Below the pieces are notes generated by a model that was given only the letters and a program-made list of their open reading frames with translations, did not search any database and had not been told where the DNA came from. This document shows, one piece after another, positions 41,763-51,337 of a stretch of DNA of 64,000 nucleotides. The stretch is from NCBI RefSeq assembly GCF_001294625.1, contig NZ_CP012677.1:3906001-3970000 (forward strand), in the 5' to 3' direction. Every line of letters starts with the position of its first letter. Within the stretch, counting starts at the first letter, position 1. The stretch comes from Arthrobacter alpinus (GTDB taxonomy: Bacteria; Actinomycetota; Actinomycetes; Actinomycetales; Micrococcaceae). The translations under genes and the position numbers were made by a program.

Positions 41763-42395
41763 CTTTTGCTTGAACATGGTGGCGTTCTCTGGATGAGGAG
41801 CCATGATCTAGCATTTAGCAGCAAAAGCCGTGTCGCCTTTACATGGAGCGATGCGTGCCACGCACTGAAAAACCGACACCCTCGGATGCAGGGTCTCCGG
41901 CGTCCGACGCGATGACGACTACGTGGATTACGGGGTACCTGCTGCATTGTGTCCATTGGGGTGTACTTGGGTGGACAGGTCAGACAATTCAATAAACAGT
42001 GTCTATCAGGGTGTGATTGTTGGCCGAGATGGCGATTATGAGGCGGCTCAAAGTGGCGGCCTGCCATTTCTTTAGAGCAGGTAAGAGGCAGCCGGTAAAC
42101 CCTCTGGTGACTGTCCGTCTCTGCCCTGACAGGACATGAAATCAACGAACTCATTACGACCACCGGCGACGTTATTGAGGCCGCACGCTCGACCTCGTCA
42201 TCGGAATCATCTAGACCGCCAAACCAAGCTGTGAAAAAACCGCCATTCCGAACTGACAGTCACACAGGTCCTCCAGAAAGTTTCGGCAAGGCCGGTTATT
42301 CCCGCTTCGCCGCGTCATATCGTGCACGGTCGAACCGGCGCGTCCACTGTCGGTACTATCGCCAGTACAAGAACATTTTCTCGGAGGCCAATTCT
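41763..42395. other. Intergenic stretch
   Basis: About 630 bp without a supported gene. A short coding-like run near 42130-42195 (LTGHEINELITTTGDVIEAA) has no start and is perhaps a relic of an unknown gene. Confidence 0.4.
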
Positions 42396-43313
42396 ATGAG
42401 TTCAGAGATTCCAGAACATCTGCTCGGTACTGAACAACACCGAAAGTCACGAGACTTAAGTGAATATCTAGTACACATGACGACCAGCCCTCAGGCTCTC
42501 GCAAGTATTGTCACGTCTGGCCGCGTCGAAGCCCGCAACCGCTTCGGGATCGGGAGAGGACTAGATATGGTGGCTGAGAAGCATGAGGCTGCCTGCTTTA
42601 CAGAGATGCCGCTGTCCGAACTCGATCGGTTGCGAGACCGCGGCAAATCATGGGGAATTGCCTTCAAACGAGACTTTGTGCTCCAACACGGTGGACAGCG
42701 AGTCTGGTATCTCGACATAAACGGGTCCCCATATCAGGCGCTTCATGGACTCAAGGAAGTTGCCTTTGATCACCGTGACTGGACTAATCCCGTTTGGGAT
42801 ATCACTCCCTTCGTTGATCAGCGGAATCCGGGCTCGTATGCCTTCGAGTGGGAACGTGAATGGCGAGTGGTTGGAGGCCTAAGGTTTGACCTAGAAGACG
42901 TTGTCTTGCTCATAGGACTCGACGGTGTTGAACCGCTTCTTCACGAGAAGTTCTCCGTTGGAGCGCCTTACTACGATGCGCATGACATGACCTACCAATG
43001 GGATGGGGGGACCATCCCGGAAGTTGGTGCAAACATGGAAACTACTCTCGACGAATTTCATAGCACCTACCTCACACCGGATAACGCCGGGATTCCCTAC
43101 GAAAGCGAAGACGGCTACATGTGGCTTGGTTGCGCCATCTCAATTGAAACTGAAGACGCACTTGAGGACCTTCTTCCCGAGGCTCCTTGGGAAGTCAAAG
43201 CAGCATTGGCCGACCATCTCAATCAGATCAGTGTGGAGTGGGCACTGCCCGAGGAAGTAGACCCCCGCGACGATGAGACTACCAACAAGAATGAAGATAC
43301 GCCGGTCAACTAA
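42396..43313 (+). CDS. AbiGi-like or ADP-ribosyltransferase-like protein
   Basis: 305 residues from an ATG with GGAGG 8 nt upstream. The start YLVHMTTSPQALASIVTSGR resembles ART-fold proteins, with a His and a GR. CFTEMPLSELDRLRDRGKSW and GIAFKRDFVLQHGGQRVWYL follow the pattern of AbiGi-like abortive infection proteins, as does EWEREWRVVG. The acidic C-terminal tail (about 280-305) is unordered. A phage-defence role is inferred by pattern only. Confidence 0.5.
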   Translation: MSSEIPEHLLGTEQHRKSRDLSEYLVHMTTSPQALASIVTSGRVEARNRFGIGRGLDMVAEKHEAACFTEMPLSELDRLRDRGKSWGIAFKRDFVLQHGGQRVWYLDINGSPYQALHGLKEVAFDHRDWTNPVWDITPFVDQRNPGSYAFEWEREWRVVGGLRFDLEDVVLLIGLDGVEPLLHEKFSVGAPYYDAHDMTYQWDGGTIPEVGANMETTLDEFHSTYLTPDNAGIPYESEDGYMWLGCAISIETEDALEDLLPEAPWEVKAALADHLNQISVEWALPEEVDPRDDETTNKNEDTPVN

Positions 43314-43345
43314 AGGTTGGTCAGACCCAAACTGAAGGACTGAAT

Positions 43346-43708
43346 TCAGTACTTGGGTGTGAACTGATTACCGCAGAGATCGGCGAGACGTCTAGACGCT
43401 TCAAGACTTGCGTCGAATTTCGCCGATGTTTGATCATCATCGGCGCTGCGGCCGTCGGACCGTACCCAGTCCATGATGTCTTGGTACTCCAGCGCAGGCT
43501 TGGCGACTGCTGAATGCCAAGCGGGGGCTGCTGCTCGGATGTCTTCTGAGACGCGCACCAGATCAGACTTTGGACCGGTGGTGTCAAGAGCTATGTATTC
43601 TCTGCAGGAATCTTCGAGGGACATTTGAGTGGATTGTGAGCACCCACCAAGGAAAATTGCCGCCAATAATAATAGGACCGTGCATAGAGAGAGTTTCGGC
43701 AGCTTCAT
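43346..43708 (-). CDS. Small lipoprotein
   Basis: 120 residues. A signal peptide (LCTVLLLLAAIFLGGC) has a lipobox LGGC. The mature part has a further Cys pair (DSCREY, ADLCGN) that may form a disulphide. It converges with the Abi-like gene. Function unknown. Confidence 0.7.
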   Translation of the reverse strand: MKLPKLSLCTVLLLLAAIFLGGCSQSTQMSLEDSCREYIALDTTGPKSDLVRVSEDIRAAAPAWHSAVAKPALEYQDIMDWVRSDGRSADDDQTSAKFDASLEASRRLADLCGNQFTPKY

Positions 43709-43986
43709 GAATTGAGGATATCTTGTGGATGATCTTTTCCTTGCTACGGCAAAGATATCAGGGCTCCTGAAGTCGTGGAAGACGAGGATTGTTTAGCAGC
43801 TTCCGTGGACGCCGCCTAACCTGGTCTTGCCGGTCTCGATGGTGTCAGCAGCAACAACTTCACACGCGACCGTCAGTGCGAATACGGAAAATCACGATCG
43901 ACCAGACAGGAGCTTTCATGGTCCCCAAAGGTTCATACTCCTGAGTGTATGGGGGAGATGTCCGTGCCCTGTTCGGTACGCTTCCC

Positions 43987-44193
43987 GTGAAAGGCAAGGT
44001 CAACCACGGCAAAGGCGCCTACCCTAAGACCACCATCGCTGACGATAACAAAGCCCTCAAAGACAATCCTGCCATCGTTGAGTCATCGGCCAAGAACCTG
44101 TTTAACGAATCCCCTTTCCCTCGCCTTCCTGATGGCAAGAAACGACCGTTTTGGCAGATCCCGGAAAGACTATTGGGAGGTGAAGAGCGCTAG
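43987..44193 (+). CDS. Short hypothetical frame
   Basis: About 68 residues from a GTG (KGKVNHGKGAYPKTTIADDN and on, ending PFWQIPERLLGGEER). The composition is plausible for a fragment of a longer protein, but no family is recognised and the start is unclear. Confidence 0.3.
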   Translation: MKGKVNHGKGAYPKTTIADDNKALKDNPAIVESSAKNLFNESPFPRLPDGKKRPFWQIPERLLGGEER

Positions 44194-44219
44194 GGCTCTG
44201 ACTAGGGGTGTGACTCTGT

Positions 44220-44236
44220 ATCTCTGAGTCAGAGAT
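44220..44236. repeat. Palindrome near the resolvase 3' side
   Basis: ATCTCTGA-G-TCAGAGAT is a perfect 17-bp palindrome 115 bp past the resolvase stop; possible recombination subsite or operator. Confidence 0.5.
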
Positions 44237-44351
44237 CGAGTACGGTATTAGAGTTTGTCAAGGGCGCTCGGGAAAGTTTTGAGCGGTGTTTTCGCCGTAA
44301 GTTATGAGCCGTAGGGAATGGTCTCCGTAACGCGGCCGATCGGCTCTGCCG

Positions 44352-44933
44352 TCAGGTGATTTCCATATTGAGATAGCGGTAGACAGTGGCACGGCTTGCA
44401 CCGATGACTCTTCCGATGTCGGCCGGCTTTAGCCCTTGGTCTTTTAGTTTGTGGGCTTGCTTGACGTTTACGTGGTCGGCGGTGACTTCCCGCCGTCCGG
44501 CCTTCCGGCCATGGGATGCGGCAACAGCCATGCCGGCTTTGGTGCGTTCGGAGAGTTGGTCGCGTTCGAGCTGGGCGAAGGCGGAGATGATGGTGATCAT
44601 GGCCTGGGCCATGGCCCCGCCGAGTTCGCTGTCGGGGTCGGTGATGATGCCGTCGCGAAGGGAACGGAATTTGATGCCGCGTGCTTTGAAGGCGTCGAGG
44701 AGTTCGAGCAGGTGGCGTGTGTTCCGCCCGAGGCGATCCAGCTTCCAGACGACGACTTCGTCTCCCCGGCTGAGGCGGTCCAGCATCTTGTCCAGTTCTG
44801 GTCGGCTGGCCTTGGTTCCACTGACGCCGTGGTCGCGATAGATCCGTTCGCAGTCGGCGGCTTCGAGTTCTCGGATCTGCAATTCGGTGTCTTGGTCGTT
44901 GGTGCTGACCCGGGCGTATCCAAGACGCGTCAT
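44352..44933 (-). CDS. Serine recombinase / resolvase (Tn3-type)
   Basis: 193 residues from the ATG at 44933, which has AGGAGGAG upstream. The catalytic Ser10 lies in YARVSTNDQD, with Arg8. GVSGTKASRPELD, WKLDRLGRNT and LERDQLSERTKAGM are the conserved resolvase blocks. A C-terminal helix-turn-helix (DIGRVIGASRATVYRYL) ends the protein. It resolves cointegrates or dimers. No transposase gene is beside it, so it may serve plasmid dimer resolution. Confidence 0.93.
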   Translation of the reverse strand: MTRLGYARVSTNDQDTELQIRELEAADCERIYRDHGVSGTKASRPELDKMLDRLSRGDEVVVWKLDRLGRNTRHLLELLDAFKARGIKFRSLRDGIITDPDSELGGAMAQAMITIISAFAQLERDQLSERTKAGMAVAASHGRKAGRREVTADHVNVKQAHKLKDQGLKPADIGRVIGASRATVYRYLNMEIT

Positions 44934-44972
44934 GAAGCTCCTCCTATTACTTCCCATCAAAGGTTATTTCCA

Positions 44973-44993
44973 TCTGATATTGAGAATATCAGA
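44973..44993. promoter_or_regulatory. Palindrome upstream of the resolvase (candidate res subsite)
   Basis: TCTGATATT-GAG-AATATCAGA has perfect 9-bp arms 40 bp before the start codon, the place where resolvases bind. Confidence 0.55.
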
Positions 44994-45470
44994 GTGAGAC
45001 ACGTTGTTGAGAATTTTCGAGGCCAACACAGACCGCGGATATTCGGCGATCTGCATCTCGAGTGGACGGTGCGGGGGAGTGGCTGGTGTTTGTCTTGTTA
45101 TTGGTTCCATTTTTGAGATTTAGCTATCTCGTCACCCGTCATCCGTAAGTGCGGGCGCGGCGTCTCAAACTGATGCCTTGCAAGAAAACTTCGGGTTTGG
45201 CCTGTGACGCCTAGCTTTCACAGAGAACCACTGCGTCCTGCCAAACTCCGTGATGGTGGGTTCGTCTGTTGCTATTTTTGTGCCATGGTCCGTTTCTTTA
45301 GGGCCACTGCTGTATCTTCCGTCGGCGAGAGGGATTGATAGTGCCCGTTGGGTGTCGGTGGTGGCTCGGAGGCGGTGGGCCGGTCAGGCGGAGGGCCTGG
45401 TGGCCACCACGTTCGTGGCGCCTCTCCCGTGCCGGACACGCCAGAAATCAACGAGTATGGAGGTTATGCC
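44994..45470. other. Intergenic stretch
   Basis: About 480 bp with no supported gene; it marks the passage from the plasmid-like part to the stress genes. Confidence 0.4.
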
Positions 45471-46067
45471 GTGTTTGAACATTTCACCAGCGCCGAGGAA
45501 ATCTTTAGCTACAAGCTCGGAGCTGCGCTGACCATGGAGCATTACTCCTTGGAAATGCTTGGCGATCTGGAGCAGACGGCCGTGCGGCGCGAACTTAAGG
45601 ATCTTTTTGCCGAGCACGCCCACGAGACCCGTCAGCAAATAGAGAATTTGAAGCAGTGCTTTATGCTGTTGGGCGAAGATGTGAACGATTCGCCCTCGCC
45701 GATGACGAAGGGACTGGCCAAAGAGGCGAAGTCAACCACAGTGACGACGGATGAGTCCCTGGTCGATGCCGTGGTCCTCGCCGGTGCCTTGGAGACCGAG
45801 CATTACGAAACCGCTTTCTATGAAACCCTGATCGCCCATGCCCAAGCGCGTGGCGCCGCCGACGTGGTGGCATTGCTACGACAGAACCTGGAACAGGAAA
45901 TGGCTGCCATCGTCAAGATTAAAGAGGTCACCAAGGCCATCGCCCGGGACGGCATCGCCATTTTGGACATGCGCGCCGCGGCCGGAGAACCACCGGCCGG
46001 CGACGACGAAACAGGGCACTTCACCACCACCGGAATTCCGCCTTTCGTGCCGCCCTCCAGCTTTTAG
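45471..46067 (+). CDS. DUF892 ferritin-like protein (YciE/YciF family)
   Basis: 198 residues from the GTG at 45471, with GGAGG upstream. Four-helix-bundle positions carry the metal-binding Glu and Glu-x-x-His pairs: EHYSLEMLGDLE, EHAHETRQQIE, ETEHYETAFYETL, and NLEQEMAAIVK. The C-terminus is polar and flexible. The family is linked to stress and contains a di-iron-like site. First gene of the stress region. Confidence 0.85.
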   Translation: MFEHFTSAEEIFSYKLGAALTMEHYSLEMLGDLEQTAVRRELKDLFAEHAHETRQQIENLKQCFMLLGEDVNDSPSPMTKGLAKEAKSTTVTTDESLVDAVVLAGALETEHYETAFYETLIAHAQARGAADVVALLRQNLEQEMAAIVKIKEVTKAIARDGIAILDMRAAAGEPPAGDDETGHFTTTGIPPFVPPSSF

Positions 46068-46452
46068 AGATGTGCAGGGCAGCATGGACTCCGCCCCACC
46101 GGGGGCGTCTCTGACCGGCCTCAGTGAGTACCGGGCACGATCGGACAGCCACGGACTGAACGAATCCAGTCAGCAAACTCGGTCAACCAGGTGCCGTGAG
46201 TCGTGCTCAATCGCGCTGCGCCGGAGGAAAGGTGAGCCACGGCCGTATCGTTGGCGGTGTTGGAAGGAACGCCTGTCAGCTGGACACATCTTTGCACCCA
46301 CAGCCATCGCTTACATGCCTGAAGCTTTGTAGCTGCAGGATGGGCTCCGGACTTCGTTTCTCACGGCATCGGGGTGCGGGCGAGTACGTTTTTGGACGTC
46401 TCGTGCCCAAGGCCCCGGCGACACTGCCTGGTTGATGCGTGGGGACGGATGG
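46068..46452. other. Intergenic stretch
   Basis: About 385 bp between convergent genes, no supported gene. Confidence 0.4.
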
Positions 46453-48051
46453 CTAGAATTCCCAGTGGACGTCTTCTGCGGCTTTGTCCGGGCGCCAGCC
46501 GCGCCAACTTGGGTGGCGGAGCCTGCCATCGCGGGTTTTCTCGGTGAACTTCACTTCTCCGACGAGTCGTGGGGTTACCCAGACAACGTCGCGTTGTGAT
46601 GCTGCAGGGACGTCGTTCGCTGGAGGGGTTTTGCGTCTGATTTTCTTCAGTAATACAGCTGCTGCTTTCAACTGGGGTGTGGAGAAACCCGACGCGACCC
46701 TGCCCACGTAGTGAAGGTGTCCTCTGTCATGGACTGCCAGCAGCAGTGATCCGAGGGTGTCTCGGCGGGATCCGGATCCCTTGTGCCAGCCGATGATGAC
46801 GACTTCTTGGTGCCGTTCGTCCTTGATCTTTCGCCAAGCCGGGCTCCTTCGGCCTGTGGTGTAGCGGCTGTCGTTTCTCTTCGCAACGATTCCTTCGAGT
46901 CCAAGGTCATGGCTGGTGGCCACCGCTTCTTCGATGGTTCCGGTGTGGGCCGGGGGGAGGTGGACGTGTGTGCCTTCCCTTACGGTGGCAAAAAGTGCGT
47001 GCCGTCTTTTCGTATAACTTTCTTGGACCAGCACTTGGGGAGCGGACCCGTCTTGGGCCGCTTTTTCAGTGCCAAGTTGCAGGGCGTCGAAGACCATTAA
47101 ATGTACGGGGACCTTGCGGACCTTTTTTGCAATTTCGCGTTTGGAAGTGAGTTTCATTCGCTGTTGCAGCAGGCTAAAATCTGGTCTTCCCAAGGTGTTG
47201 AGTGCGATGATTTCGCCGTCGAGGACTGAGTCATCGACCGTCAGCGTAGCAAGTTCTTGTAGTTCGGGATATTGTTCGGTCACGTTGTTGCCATTTCTGC
47301 TAACCAGTGTCACTACGCCGTCGGCCACGCCTGCGATGGTCCGCATGCCGTCCCATTTCATTTCCAGGGACCAGGAGTGTTCTGGATCCATGTCGGCCGT
47401 GGTGGCGGCCGTGGCGAGCATGGGAGCGGGTAGGTCATGGCGTTTCCCAGACCAAGTCGTTACCGTGGCTTCAGGGATCTCCACCTGTGACGGCGTGCCC
47501 GCGGGTGCTTGGCCAGCACGCCCGTGGACGTCTTCCCGGTTGGCTGCGTTGTTGCCTGCCTCATCGGGGCTTGGTTGGGCTTTCATCAAGTGGATGAGCC
47601 ACTTCTTGCCTGCTCCCATGCCAGGGGTGTGTATCAATGCGTAGCGTCGGGGGACTCCGCCCAGGCCCCCCTTGGGCTTTCCATGGAGCACTGCGATGAT
47701 TTCCGTTCCCTCCCGCCATTTTTCCAGTGTGCAGGTGCCCGCGTCCCAGATGGTGACGGTCCCTGCCCCATATTGTCCCTTGGGAATGGTGCCTTGAAAG
47801 GATACGTAGCCCAGTGGATGGTCCTCTGTCATGACGGCGAGCCGGTTCTCTCCGAATGCCAGGGGCGGGCCTTTCGGCACAGCCCAAGAGACCAATACTC
47901 CGGAGTGTTCCAGACGAAAGTCCCAGTGCAACCGGGATGCGTGGTGTTCCTGGATAACGAAAATCGGTGCATCGGAGGACGAATGGGGGGAAGGTTTATC
48001 AGGTACGGGCTCCGGTGTCTTCCCAGCTTGACGCATTGACCGGTATTGCAC
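46453..48051 (-). CDS. Phosphoesterase-ligase part of LigD (possible separate product)
   Basis: 532 codons after the second TAG, with a GTG at 48051 or ATG at 48036. The phosphoesterase His residues (EHHASRLHWD, HPLGY) and the nucleotidyltransferase motifs (KWDGMR, DGEI, GLEGIVAKR, WRKIK) are intact, so this piece could be an active ligase if translated on its own. No strong ribosome site is seen. Confidence 0.55.
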   Translation of the reverse strand: MQYRSMRQAGKTPEPVPDKPSPHSSSDAPIFVIQEHHASRLHWDFRLEHSGVLVSWAVPKGPPLAFGENRLAVMTEDHPLGYVSFQGTIPKGQYGAGTVTIWDAGTCTLEKWREGTEIIAVLHGKPKGGLGGVPRRYALIHTPGMGAGKKWLIHLMKAQPSPDEAGNNAANREDVHGRAGQAPAGTPSQVEIPEATVTTWSGKRHDLPAPMLATAATTADMDPEHSWSLEMKWDGMRTIAGVADGVVTLVSRNGNNVTEQYPELQELATLTVDDSVLDGEIIALNTLGRPDFSLLQQRMKLTSKREIAKKVRKVPVHLMVFDALQLGTEKAAQDGSAPQVLVQESYTKRRHALFATVREGTHVHLPPAHTGTIEEAVATSHDLGLEGIVAKRNDSRYTTGRRSPAWRKIKDERHQEVVIIGWHKGSGSRRDTLGSLLLAVHDRGHLHYVGRVASGFSTPQLKAAAVLLKKIRRKTPPANDVPAASQRDVVWVTPRLVGEVKFTEKTRDGRLRHPSWRGWRPDKAAEDVHWEF

Positions 48052-48072
48052 GAGCCGGTCGTCACGCCTCTG

Positions 48073-48714
48073 CTATGGCGGTATACCCGGCGACTGCTTC
48101 CAGCCCAGCGGAGCGATGGGGTCGATACCCTCCTTGACCCGTGTCACAACCTCCCGATAATCCAGCTGATCGAGATCGGGTGCGGCTATCTCTTCCCAAG
48201 TACGCGGGGCTGCCACTGTGGGCCGGGCCCGACCCCGCAGTGAGTATGGACAGATCGTGGTCTTGGCGTCGCTATTTTGACTCCAATCCACCAGGACCCG
48301 ACCCTCGCGTAAGGTCTTTTTCATGTCAGAGACCACCAAATCCGGGTGGTCTGCTGCCAATGCCCTGGCCAGTTCGTGGGCGACCTGGGTGATCTCCTTG
48401 GACGTATGGTCACCCGTCAAGGGAACATAGACGTGGATGCCCTTGGAGCCGCTGGTGACCGGGTAGGAATCCAGTTGCATGCCCGTGAGCAAGTCTCGGC
48501 ACAGCAGCGCTGTCTGAGCGCATTCTTGTAAGCCGGCGCCTTCTCCCGGGTCCAGATCCAATACCATCCGATCCGGAGGGGAGGGATTGCCATCAGGGTC
48601 GAAACGCCACTGGGGGACATGGATTTCCAGTGCGGCCACCTGGCCGAACCATGCCAGCACGGCGGCGTCGTTAGCCAGCGGGTAGTTGTTGACGCGATTC
48701 TTGTGGGTGATCAT
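48073..48714 (-). CDS. C-terminal part of the LigD polymerase domain (possible reinitiation product)
   Basis: 213 codons between the two TAG codons. An ATG lies 12 nt after the first TAG with AGGGG 1 nt before GC-ATG, so ribosomes could restart. It contains the catalytic aspartates (MVLDLDPGEG), SGSKGIHVYVPL and the third acidic site (VLVDWSQN). The N-terminal polymerase strand elements are on the other side of the TAG. Confidence 0.5.
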   Translation of the reverse strand: MITHKNRVNNYPLANDAAVLAWFGQVAALEIHVPQWRFDPDGNPSPPDRMVLDLDPGEGAGLQECAQTALLCRDLLTGMQLDSYPVTSGSKGIHVYVPLTGDHTSKEITQVAHELARALAADHPDLVVSDMKKTLREGRVLVDWSQNSDAKTTICPYSLRGRARPTVAAPRTWEEIAAPDLDQLDYREVVTRVKEGIDPIAPLGWKQSPGIPP

Positions 48715-49139
48715 GCCCCTGGGTATCTAGTCGGGGACTGACTTTTCCAGATCTTTTCGAAAGAAGAACCGGCCTGGAACGTCCGCCGTGCCCACCCCGT
48801 TGACCCACCGCTTGCGCGTGGCCGGGCGCCATGCTGCTTGGGGGATTAGCACGTGGGCAACGTCGGAAAAGTAAGCTAGGACCTCGGCCTTGGTCGTTCC
48901 AGTCTCGGGATACAGGACTTTTTCGAGATTGCTGACCTTGAGCCTTCGGCCGGAGACGTTAACTAGCTGATCTTTGGAACGAGTCATTTGGTTCCCTTGC
49001 GTCCATGACTTTGCCGTGTTCTTCTTCATTCTGTCCGCCCCATCCCGATTCCACCACCTTGGTGAACCGATGGGAGGACTGCCGCAGCGTCCGCGATAGG
49101 GCCTTGGTTCGGAGCAGGCAAGGGTGTTTCACTAGAGCC

Positions 49140-50289
49140 ATGAGATCAATTTGGGCTGGTTCCATTGCTTTCGGACTCGTCAATGTTCCTGTCAAAGCCT
49201 ACGGGGCGACCGAAGACCATGATGTGAGCCTTCATCAGGTCCATGACGCAGATGGTGGCCGCATCCGGTACCAGCGCCGCTGTGATGTGTGTGGGAAAAA
49301 GGTTGACTATGACGACATTGACAAAGCCTTTGACGATGGTGAGGAAACAGTCGTCCTCACTGATGGAGACCTGGAATCGCTGCCGTCAGAAAAGAGTCGT
49401 GAGATCGATGTGGTTCAATTTGTTTCCAATTATCAAATAGATCCCATCATGTTGGAACGCAGCTACTACCTGCAACCTGATTCCAAATCTCCCAAGGCCT
49501 ATTCCCTCTTGGTCAAGACACTGGAAAACACCGAGCTGACAGCGGTCGTAAAATTCGCCTTCCGGCAGAAGACCCGGCTGGGAGCCTTACGGGTCAAAGA
49601 CCACGTGCTGATCCTCCAGGGGATCCTTTGGCACGATGAAGTACGGGACGTAGACAGCATAAAAATACCTACCAAAACAAAAATCAGTCCCCAAGAACTC
49701 AACATGTCAGCAGCCTTGGTGGAACAATTCCGGGGAGACTTCCGACCGGCTGACTTCGTCGATGACTATCAACTCGAGTTGAAAAAAACTCATTGAGGAA
49801 AAGCTTAAGCAAGGAGAGGCACTCGATACCGCCGCCACCTTCGGAGACCTTGAAAATCAGGACGCCAACAACCATACAGCGGGTGGCAACGCCATAGACC
49901 TCATGGAAGCCCTGAAGAGAAGCATCGACGCAAAACGCACCCGTGAGCCGAACTCGCACTTGAGACAGACACAACCGCACAAAAAGGCCAAGGGTTCCAT
50001 GAAGACCACCAAAATCACGGCTAAAAAATTGGCTGAGATCGAAGAACCCGGCAACAAGAACACCGCCAAAAAAAGTGGCAGTAAGAAGGCGGACGCGAAG
50101 AAGCAAGCCAAGCAAAACAAGGCCGCCGGCAAGAAGACGAAGAGTAAAAAGGACACCGCCAAACAGGGGGACAGCAGAAAAACGAACGGGGAAAAGACTG
50201 CGCCCGATAGGGCTACGGGCAAGAAATCCCCCGCCTCGAATGTTCCGGTGCAGGCCTGTGTCACGCCGTCGACCAAGAAACGCGCTTGA
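49140..50289 (+). pseudogene. ku: ku: DNA-end binding protein, broken by a frameshift in an A7 run
   Basis: The frame from the ATG at 49140 gives 218 residues (MRSIWAGSIAFGLVNVPVKA; core with CDVCGKKV) and stops at 49796, just after DDYQLELKKTH. One base less in the AAAAAAA at 49782-49788 would continue as LKKLIEEKLKQGEALDT and on to a Lys-rich tail (KKTKSKKDTAKQ) ending at 50289. The ring-forming core is complete; only the C-terminal bridge to LigD and the DNA-binding tail are cut off. Divergent from ligD. Confidence 0.88.
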
Positions 50290-50412
50290 AACTGTAGCCG
50301 GCAGCCGTTGGATGGTTGAGGGGCATAAGAGACGACAATGGATCGGCACTTTGCCTTGGAGTGACATACCGCTCGCTCGCGCAAGTCCTTGAGTCCATTT
50401 ATGCTGTGGGAT

Positions 50413-50856
50413 ATGGGAACGAGATCTCTTCATGACGGCCCGGACGAAAGCCACGTGCGAGGAAACGACGTTAGCGATGCCACTGTGGAAGCCTTGGGGA
50501 AACTCTCCGAGGCGCTTGAAGTGGTCGAACATGCCAGGGGCCTTTTATATGGGTTCCACCGATTGACTGGTATGGCCGATTTGGCCTTGGGCGAGGCGGT
50601 GCAGATGCTGCGCGACGCTGGCCATGAGGAACTGGCACAGGACATAGACCAACGCATCGTGGGTCGCAATGTCATCACCGGACGATGGACTTTCCAAATC
50701 GTTGAAGAGTACGACGACGGGTACTACTCCGCGTTCAAGGCAGCCGAGGAACAGGCGCGTGCCCTTCTTGCTGAAGGAAAGAGGCACTTGTTTGAAGCGG
50801 AGATGAAAGAAGACCGTCGTACCCACGGCCTTGCCCACCACGAGGCGCTGCCCTAG
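50413..50856 (+). CDS. Conserved actinobacterial hypothetical protein
   Basis: 147 residues from the ATG at 50413 (MGTRSLHDGPDES); earlier in-frame starts exist at 50389 and 50401. It is mainly helical, with GNDVSDATVEALGKLSEALE and NVITGRWTFQIVEEYDDGYY as recognisable blocks. I recall relatives in Arthrobacter genomes by pattern, without known function. It follows ku on the same strand. Confidence 0.7.
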   Translation: MGTRSLHDGPDESHVRGNDVSDATVEALGKLSEALEVVEHARGLLYGFHRLTGMADLALGEAVQMLRDAGHEELAQDIDQRIVGRNVITGRWTFQIVEEYDDGYYSAFKAAEEQARALLAEGKRHLFEAEMKEDRRTHGLAHHEALP

Positions 50857-51337
50857 GGCACCAAGCCCTCACCCACCCCCGCCACGGACTGAGGCGCATC
50901 CAATGTGAACCGACGCCCATTGTGTTGACCTCCAGGGAAGGGCGGCGGTCGATGTTGAGGGTGGGGCGGGAATCGTCTCCGAAGGATTTCAGGCGGTGTT
51001 GAATCTTGGTTGCCCCGACCCGAGGACATTCTCGGACAGACGTCTGGACCGACCCGTGGTGTGATGCTGTGAGAGTGGCACTGCCAGCTCGTTTGACCGT
51101 GGAGGGTGGAGGACTTGGGCCACGGTCGGCGTATCATCTTCCGAGCGTTTACATGGTGCCTTCGGCGTGGCTGTCCTGGTCTTTGGCCCGCCGTGGGTCC
51201 TGATGGCCGGTGGATGTCATGTAGTGCGGGCCCGGAGTCCGGTGTGGTGGTGGGCGGCGCCCACCTGAGGGTCTTGCCATCCTCGGCGGACCGGTGTTTG
51301 AATGTGGTGGAAACGTGACCGGGAACGGAGGGATGAG
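50857..51337. other. Intergenic stretch
   Basis: About 480 bp, no supported gene; it should carry the alcohol dehydrogenase promoter. Confidence 0.4.

Larger units (their letters stand above)
46453..48987 (-). pseudogene. ligD: ligD: polymerase-phosphoesterase-ligase, interrupted by two TAG codons
   Basis: One continuous frame of 845 codons from the ATG at 48987 (AAGGGA upstream) to the TAG at 46453. It encodes the polymerase domain (48987-about 48060; VLDLDPGEG holds catalytic Asps), the phosphoesterase domain (FVIQEHHASRLHWDFRLEH) and the ATP-dependent ligase domain (EMKWDGMR with the adenylated Lys). In-frame TAG codons stand at 48729-48727, where relatives have Trp (VPD*IPRG), and at 48075-48073, in the linker before the phosphoesterase. 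No frameshift occurs elsewhere. LigD works with Ku in end joining. Confidence 0.88.

Noticed and set aside
47561..48039. Several open frames opposite ligD
   Set aside because: They are shadows of the GC-rich ligD frame, which carries all recognisable motifs.
49782..49796. Programmed -1 frameshifting at AAAAAAC in ku
   Set aside because: Restoring the Ku frame needs loss of one base (+1 shift), so the -1 slippery heptamer would give the wrong frame.
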